Assembly: GCF_002000085.1 (NCBI RefSeq)
Contig: NZ_MUZU01000006.1
Coordinates: forward strand, 220,965 to 284,964
DNA: 64,000 nucleotides
Direction of reading: 5' to 3'
Source of the DNA: Pseudocolwellia agarivorans
GTDB lineage: Bacteria; Pseudomonadota; Gammaproteobacteria; Enterobacterales; Alteromonadaceae
Below the pieces are notes generated by a model that was given only the letters and a program-made list of their open reading frames with translations, was not told where the DNA came from and did not search any database. The first letter of the stretch is position 1. Every line of letters starts with the position of its first letter. A program made the position numbers and the translations under genes. Below are positions 59,323-64,000 of the stretch, piece after piece.

Positions 59323-59802
59323 CTTTTTATTACGTGTCTGTTTAATCGTACCTATATATAAGCAGAAGAATTCATTTTTTGTTCGACACTGAGTAAGGTC
59401 ATTGAGTAATAACTAGATGTGTGCTGTAAAGCTTTAATGTCAACTCATCCATTGTATAAATTTTCCTAAAGTTATATTTATGCTTTACCGTTTTACGATT
59501 TAACCTGCCAATAACGTAAACTGACTTTTTATAACTTGATTAAATAGCACTTAAAAAGTGTTTAACCATATATTTTGTTTTTCTCATCATTTAATGATTC
59601 AACACTTGTCTCAGATAATAAGTAAAGCACATTACATAAAGTGATTAATTATCAAACTATTTTTTACCTTAGATATAGAATGCGCTCAAATAATTAAAGT
59701 TAACTATTTTTTTTATGTAGATTTATTTTTAGTAATGGTATACTCGCGCGCAAATTTTCAACAATTCCGCTTTTTTAGTAGAACTTAAAATAGAGTAAAG
59801 TA
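59323..59802. other. Region upstream of the EF-G 2 gene
   Basis: The 480 AT-rich bases between the divergent S10 and EF-G 2 promoters contain no ORF or clear repeat. The EF-G 2 promoter lies near the right end (59736-59744). Apart from T-runs (for example 59708-59714) nothing else was recognised. Confidence 0.5.
59736..59744 (+). promoter_or_regulatory. Extended -10 promoter of the EF-G 2 gene
   Basis: TGGTATACT is an extended -10 (TGn plus TATACT) with the GC-rich discriminator CGCGCGC, giving a start near 59751 and a leader of about 50 bases. No good -35 is seen. The form parallels the spc promoter of this window, suggesting growth-rate-type control. Confidence 0.7.
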
Positions 59803-61890
59803 ATGGCAGATTTATCTAAATACAGAAATATTGGTATCTTCGCTCATGTTGATGCTGGTAAAACCACAACAACTGAACGTATCCTTAAATTAACCGGTAA
59901 AATTCATAAAACTGGTGAAGTACATGATGGTGAGTCTACGACTGACTTCATGGAGCAAGAAGCTGAGCGCGGTATTACTATCCAGTCTGCAGCCGTTACT
60001 TGTGAATGGAAAAAGCACCGTTTTAACGTAATTGACACTCCTGGTCACGTTGACTTTACTGTAGAAGTTTACCGTTCATTAAAAGTTCTTGATGGTGGTG
60101 TTGGTGTATTCTGTGGTTCAGGTGGTGTTGAACCTCAATCAGAAACTAACTGGCGTTACGCGAACGACTCAAAAGTAGCCCGTTTAATATTCGTTAACAA
60201 ATTAGACCGTTTAGGTGCTAATTTTTACCGTGTAACAGACCAAGTAAAAAAAGTATTAGGTGCTCACCCACTTATCATGACTTTACCAATTGGTGAAGAA
60301 GATGATTTCGTTGGTGTTGTAGATGTACTTAGCCAAAAGGCTTATGTTTGGGATGACACTGGTCTTCCTGAAAACTACGAAATCACTGATATCCCTGCTC
60401 ACATGGTTGATGATGCCGCTATATACCGTGAGCAAATGATTGAGACTGCTTTAGAAGCAGACGAAGATCTATTAATGGATTACTTAGAAGGTGAACTTAC
60501 ACCTACTGAAGAGCAAATTAAAGCATGTATTCGTAAAGGTACGAACGAATTAATGTTCTTCCCTACATACTGTGGTTCAGCATTCAAAAACAAAGGTATG
60601 CAACTTCTTCTTGATGCTGTTGTTGACTACTTACCTTGTCCTACGGATGTTAACCCTCAACCTTTAACAGATGAGTTAGGTGAACCTACTGGTAAGTTTG
60701 CTGTTGTTGATACTGAAGCAACATTTAAAGCGTTAGCATTCAAAATTATGGATGACCGTTTTGGTGCACTTACTTTTATCCGTATCTATTCAGGTAAACT
60801 TAAGAAAGGCGATACCATATTAAACTCATTCACAGGTAAAACTGAACGTGTTGGCCGTATGGTAGAAATGCAAGCTGATGACCGTACTGAATTATCTGAA
60901 GCACAAGCTGGTGATATTTTAGCTATCGTAGGTATGAAAAATGTACAAACAGGTCACACATTATGTGATCCTAAAGATCCTTGTACATTAGAAGCTATGG
61001 TATTCCCTGCTCCAGTAATCTCAATTTCTGTAACACCGAAAGATAAAGGTGGATCTGAGAAGATGGGTATTGCTATCGGTAAGATGGTTGCTGAAGATCC
61101 TACTTTCCAAGTTGAAACTGATATTGATTCAGGCGAGACAATCCTACGTGGTATGGGTGAGCTTCACTTAGATATCAAAGTAGATATTCTTAAGCGTACA
61201 TACGGTGTTGATTTAGTTGTTGGTAAACCTCAGGTTGCTTACCGTGAAACAATTACTCAAGCCATTGAAGATTCTTACACACATAAGAAACAATCAGGTG
61301 GTTCTGGTCAGTTTGGTAAAATTGATTACCGTATTCGTCCTGGTGAGCCAGGTTCTGGTTTCGTTTTCAAATCGTCAGTTGTTGGTGGTAATGTTCCTAA
61401 AGAATTCTTCCCAGCTGTTGAGAAAGGTTTCAAATCTATGATGGATACCGGTACTCTTGCTGGTTTCCCTGTATTAGATGTTGAAGTAGAATTATACGAT
61501 GGTGGTTTCCATGCTGTAGATTCATCTGCTGTTGCTTTTGAAATTGCTGCTAAAGGTGCTTTCCGTCAATCAATTCCTAAAGCTGGTGCTCAATTAATTG
61601 AACCAATTATGAAAGTTGATGTATTCACACCTGAAGATCATGTTGGTGATGTGATCGGTGACCTTAACCGTCGTCGTGGTATGATCAAAGATCAAGAACC
61701 TTCTTCTACTGGTGTTCGCATTAAAGCTGATGTTCCTCTTTCAGAGATGTTTGGTTACATCGGATCGTTACGTACAATGACATCTGGCCGTGGTCAATTC
61801 TCTATGGAGTTCTCACACTATATGCCTTGTCCTAACAACGTTGCTGAAACTGTAATATCTGAAGTTAAAGAGCGTAATGCTAAAAAGTAA
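59803..61890 (+). CDS. Elongation factor G 2
   Basis: This 695-residue EF-G starts [20 protein letters not shown] (P-loop AHVDAGKT) and has DTPGHVDF and [10 protein letters not shown], the G-domain motifs. The start and sequences such as [20 protein letters not shown] are those of the second EF-G found in Vibrio and relatives, not the canonical FusA (which starts [20 protein letters not shown]). EF-G 2 proteins are less understood and may act in recycling or under stress. It has its own promoter and terminator and lies between the S10 operon and tuf. Confidence 0.85.
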   Translation: MADLSKYRNIGIFAHVDAGKTTTTERILKLTGKIHKTGEVHDGESTTDFMEQEAERGITIQSAAVTCEWKKHRFNVIDTPGHVDFTVEVYRSLKVLDGGVGVFCGSGGVEPQSETNWRYANDSKVARLIFVNKLDRLGANFYRVTDQVKKVLGAHPLIMTLPIGEEDDFVGVVDVLSQKAYVWDDTGLPENYEITDIPAHMVDDAAIYREQMIETALEADEDLLMDYLEGELTPTEEQIKACIRKGTNELMFFPTYCGSAFKNKGMQLLLDAVVDYLPCPTDVNPQPLTDELGEPTGKFAVVDTEATFKALAFKIMDDRFGALTFIRIYSGKLKKGDTILNSFTGKTERVGRMVEMQADDRTELSEAQAGDILAIVGMKNVQTGHTLCDPKDPCTLEAMVFPAPVISISVTPKDKGGSEKMGIAIGKMVAEDPTFQVETDIDSGETILRGMGELHLDIKVDILKRTYGVDLVVGKPQVAYRETITQAIEDSYTHKKQSGGSGQFGKIDYRIRPGEPGSGFVFKSSVVGGNVPKEFFPAVEKGFKSMMDTGTLAGFPVLDVEVELYDGGFHAVDSSAVAFEIAAKGAFRQSIPKAGAQLIEPIMKVDVFTPEDHVGDVIGDLNRRRGMIKDQEPSSTGVRIKADVPLSEMFGYIGSLRTMTSGRGQFSMEFSHYMPCPNNVAETVISEVKERNAKK

Positions 61891-61917
61891 TTTTAACTTA
61901 ACAAGTTAATATTAAGG

Positions 61918-61941
61918 GCCTCGCATATGCGGGGCTTTTTT
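61918..61941 (+). terminator. Terminator of the EF-G 2 gene
   Basis: GCCTCGC (61918-61924), loop ATAT, GCGGGGC (61929-61935) with one G-U pair, followed by TTTTTT. Confidence 0.9.
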
Positions 61942-62176
61942 ATACGTGAATTTTATGCTGTTATACGGTTTATACTAAACGCATTAATGAATTAACCTAT
62001 TTTATACGAAGAACGAATTGTCAAATATACAAATTCATCGTTCCAGACTGAACCTAAGCACCTACTGCCTGTACGCGAGGTATTATTCACTTTAATACGA
62101 TGTAATTAGCCATTCAAACAAGTATAAATAATCAATAGGTAATTACGATTAGTATTATTTAAAAGATTAAAATAAT

Positions 62177-62203
62177 TGTCGGGAAAATTGACTTTACAAC
62201 GTC
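62177..62203 (+). promoter_or_regulatory. Candidate ECF42-type promoter
   Basis: TGTCGG (62177-62182), a 17-base spacer and CGTC (62200-62203) resemble the ECF42 target described in the literature (TGTCGA at -35, CGTC-like at -10, recalled). It lies 49 bases upstream of the DGPF gene, which is next to the sigma gene, so self-activation of the module is likely. Confidence 0.6.
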
Positions 62204-62251
62204 TTAATAACGAACTATTTAATTAATTGAGTCATTACAAGGATAACAATC

Positions 62252-62602
62252 ATGAAATATCTATGTTTAATATTTGAAGCTGAAACATTAGCAGAAAAGC
62301 GTGATGAAAAAGCTAACCAAGCATTATTTGCTGAATATGATGAATTCACTAAAGAAATTGAAGCATCAGGCAATCATATTGGTGGCGAAGCACTACTCCC
62401 CACTGACACCGCAACAACTATTCGTGTGAGAAATGGTGAAACTCTACTAACTGATGGGCCTTTTGCTGAAACTAAAGAACAACTAGGTGGTTACTATCTT
62501 ATTGAAGCTGCTTCTTTAGATGAAGCCATTGAAATAGCCTCTCGTATTCCGTCAGCTAAAGATGGCTGCGTAGAAGTTAGACCTGTAATGCTTATTGAAT
62601 AA
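62252..62602 (+). CDS. YCII-related DGPF domain protein
   Basis: This 116-residue protein contains TLLTDGPFAETKEQLGGYYL (about residues 67-86), the DGPF motif that gives the family its name, and EAASLDEAIEIASRIPSAKD. DGPF proteins have a ferredoxin-like fold and are commonly encoded next to ECF42 sigma factors, as here. The function is unknown; a small enzyme or a signalling role has been proposed. An AAGGAT site precedes the ATG. Confidence 0.88.
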   Translation: MKYLCLIFEAETLAEKRDEKANQALFAEYDEFTKEIEASGNHIGGEALLPTDTATTIRVRNGETLLTDGPFAETKEQLGGYYLIEAASLDEAIEIASRIPSAKDGCVEVRPVMLIE

Positions 62603-62617
62603 CTATAAAGCTTACTC

Positions 62618-63820
62618 ATGGATATAGCGCAGCTGATACAGCGACATTATGGAGCTACTTTGGCGTGTTTAGTCAATAAGTTAGGCGACATCAGCTTAGC
62701 TGAAGATGCGCTACAAGAAGCAAGTATTGCTGCGCTTAACCATTGGGGGAATGAAATACCTAAATCACCACAAGCATGGTTGATTAGAGTTGCTTCTAAC
62801 AAAGCCATTGACCTATTACGAAAAGAAAAACCTCAACTTTCAGTTGAACTTGAATGTATTACAGTAGAAATCATTAATTTTGACAATGAAACTTCTGGGG
62901 ATGCAGTGCTTAGGCTTATCTTTATCTGCTGCCACCCAGCTATAAATATGGAAAATCAATTACTAATGACGCTAAAGCTTGTTATGGGCTTTAATCTACG
63001 TGATATATCAAGAGTTTTACTTACATCAGAAAAAACATTAGAACAGCGCTTAACGCGTTCTAAACGCAAGATAAATGCTAATAAAATATGTTTAGACCTA
63101 CCTTCACGAGACAAGCTCAAAAAACGACTCAGTGTCGTGATGCATGCCCTCTATCTTATTTTTAATGAAGGTTATCATTCAAGCTCTGGCAACAAGCTGT
63201 TATGCAAACAAATATGCAAGCAGGCTATTTTTATGGTAAAACTTCTGTGCCATTACTACCGCGATCAATCAACATGCCTTGCTCTTCTTTCTTTAATGTT
63301 ATTTACCCATGCGAGGAGCAATGCGCGTTGCGTGCACTCGTTTATTCCTTTAGAAGACCATGACAGAAGTCTCTATGATCAACAAGCAATACAAGAAGCT
63401 GATATTCTATTGCAAAAATCTTTACGTATGGGTGAAGTCAGCTCTTATCATATAGAAGCAGCTATTTCTGGTTTACACAGCCAAGCAAAAAGCCATAATA
63501 AGACGGATTGGCAGCAAATCTATTTGCTATATAAAAAACTATTAACTTACCAATATTCTCCCATTATTCAGCTGAATACAGCAGTTGTTGATATGATGTT
63601 GAACCAATATGATACTGCAGAGGCTACACTAAAATTGATTGCAGATACATTAGCAAGCTACCCTCCATTTTATTTAGCGCAAGCGAAACTCTATCTACAT
63701 ACCAATAAAACACACCTGGCAATCCAAGCATACGAAACAGCCATTACACTGTCACATAACACAGTTGAAAAAACATATATCAAAATAAAACTGAAATATT
63801 TAAAAAAAAGAACTTTTTGA
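62618..63820 (+). CDS. ECF42-type RNA polymerase sigma factor with C-terminal TPR-like domain
   Basis: This 400-residue protein starts with a sigma-2 domain (about 1-70, LAEDALQEASIAALNHW, then RVASNKAIDLLRKE) and a sigma-4 domain (about 110-165, LRDISRVLLTSEKTLEQRLT). A long C-terminal extension follows with ALYLIFNEGYHSSSGNKLLC, ALLSLMLFTHARSNARCV and TPR-like helices to the end. This matches the ECF42 group, in which the extension replaces a classical anti-sigma factor. It lies 15 bases after the DGPF gene. Confidence 0.85.
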   Translation: MDIAQLIQRHYGATLACLVNKLGDISLAEDALQEASIAALNHWGNEIPKSPQAWLIRVASNKAIDLLRKEKPQLSVELECITVEIINFDNETSGDAVLRLIFICCHPAINMENQLLMTLKLVMGFNLRDISRVLLTSEKTLEQRLTRSKRKINANKICLDLPSRDKLKKRLSVVMHALYLIFNEGYHSSSGNKLLCKQICKQAIFMVKLLCHYYRDQSTCLALLSLMLFTHARSNARCVHSFIPLEDHDRSLYDQQAIQEADILLQKSLRMGEVSSYHIEAAISGLHSQAKSHNKTDWQQIYLLYKKLLTYQYSPIIQLNTAVVDMMLNQYDTAEATLKLIADTLASYPPFYLAQAKLYLHTNKTHLAIQAYETAITLSHNTVEKTYIKIKLKYLKKRTF

Positions 63821-63825
63821 AAGAC

Positions 63826-63853
63826 AAAAAAGGATGCCGAAGCATCCTTTTTT
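63826..63853. terminator. Bidirectional terminator between the ECF42 gene and tuf
   Basis: AAAAAAGGATGC, loop CGAA, GCATCCTTTTTT is a perfect stem with an A-run on one side and a T-run on the other. It can end both the sigma gene (plus) and tuf (minus). Confidence 0.92.
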
Positions 63854-63874
63854 AAGTTCTGTATCTGACAAAAA

Positions 63875-64000
63875 TTAGTCGATAATTTTTGAAACTACAC
63901 CAGCACCAACTGTACGACCACCTTCACGGATCGCGAAGCGTAAACCTTCGTCCATCGCTACTGGGTTGATCAGCTCTACAACAAACTTTAAGTTGTCGCC
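63875..64000 (-). CDS. tuf: Elongation factor Tu, C-terminal part
   Basis: The last 41 codons of EF-Tu are visible, running off the right edge: [20 protein letters not shown], then [20 protein letters not shown] and D before TAA. This is the invariant domain 3 end of EF-Tu, which delivers aminoacyl-tRNA to the ribosome. The codons are noticeably richer in G and C than neighbouring genes, consistent with high expression. The rest of the str operon probably continues beyond the window on the minus strand. Confidence 0.97.
   Translation of the reverse strand, partial: GDNLKFVVELINPVAMDEGLRFAIREGGRTVGAGVVSKIID

Larger units (their letters stand above)
61891..62251. other. Region between EF-G 2 and the DGPF gene
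   Basis: This 361-bp region holds the EF-G 2 terminator (61918-61941) and the candidate ECF42 promoter (62177-62203). The middle (61945-62170) is AT-rich with no ORF, and GAACGAATTGTCAA with AATTCATCGTTC (near 62009-62035) forms a loose inverted repeat. Confidence 0.5.

Noticed and set aside
59803..61890. Canonical fusA
   Set aside because: The N-terminus and several blocks match EF-G 2 of Vibrio-type bacteria, and the neighbouring rpsG/rpsL genes are absent.

Overview
The window looks like chromosome of an AT-rich marine gammaproteobacterium of the Alteromonadales, most likely Colwelliaceae (Colwellia/Thalassotalea-like). The evidence is the low GC content, the gammaproteobacterial ribosomal gene order, two large TonB-dependent receptors, lineage-restricted families (TIGR03899-type, DUF3802, DUF1338 beside astD) and a nitrate cluster with a phosphatase-kinase fusion. 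No CRISPR array, tRNA, rRNA, intact IS or prophage was seen.

Layout. (1) 1-6998: the start of fadB, an MFS transporter, a TIGR03899-like protein and the sulfate assimilation operon cysJIH. (2) 7124-16597: about twenty short genes, all on the minus strand, mostly single-domain stress, detoxification or unknown proteins (PchB-like, VOC, OsmC, DUF3565, LysE, DUF1272, ClbS/DfsB, DUF2214, DUF1059, GFA, racemase, PspC, tautomerase, FRG). This stretch also holds a ridA remnant and a frameshifted lipoprotein gene. (3) 16629-18677: ubiX and mpl. (4) 18853-22529: a MOSC-ferredoxin protein followed by the 5-oxoprolinase genes pxpABC. (5) 22574-32000: nitrate/nitrite assimilation: a nitrate transporter with a PP2C-Ser/Thr kinase gene, a TonB-dependent receptor on the opposite strand, then nirBD. 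Both nitrate units carry a sigma-54 -24/-12 promoter with an upstream NtrC-type dyad (GCAC-N7-GTGC), so the two halves look like one nitrogen-limitation regulon. (6) 32184-39515: pabA, an HDOD protein, then arginine metabolism (argD/astC, astA, astD) and a DUF1338 enzyme. (7) 39803-44894: a large TonB receptor broken by a single-base frameshift, DUF3802, OsmC and phosphoribulokinase. (8) 45039-59119: the alpha, spc and S10 ribosomal operons with rpoA and secY, all on the minus strand. (9) 59803-64000: EF-G 2, a DGPF protein with an ECF42-type sigma factor, and the end of tuf.

How the parts work together. Sulfate and nitrate reduction both depend on siroheme reductases (CysI, NirB). Oxoprolinase and arginine succinyltransferase genes would recover nitrogen from amino acids. 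The ribosomal block keeps its classical autoregulatory leaders: a probable L4-responsive S10 leader and an S4-type alpha pseudoknot. It is unusual in that the S10 and spc operons are separated by a 646-bp gap holding a terminator and a new extended -10 promoter. EF-G 2 plus a self-contained sigma-factor module lies between the S10 operon and tuf.

Most novel candidates: the NtrC/sigma-54 nitrate regulon that includes a dedicated phosphatase-kinase fusion, the split S10-spc operon, the ECF42 module with a matching candidate target promoter, and several well-formed inverted repeats without an assigned regulator.
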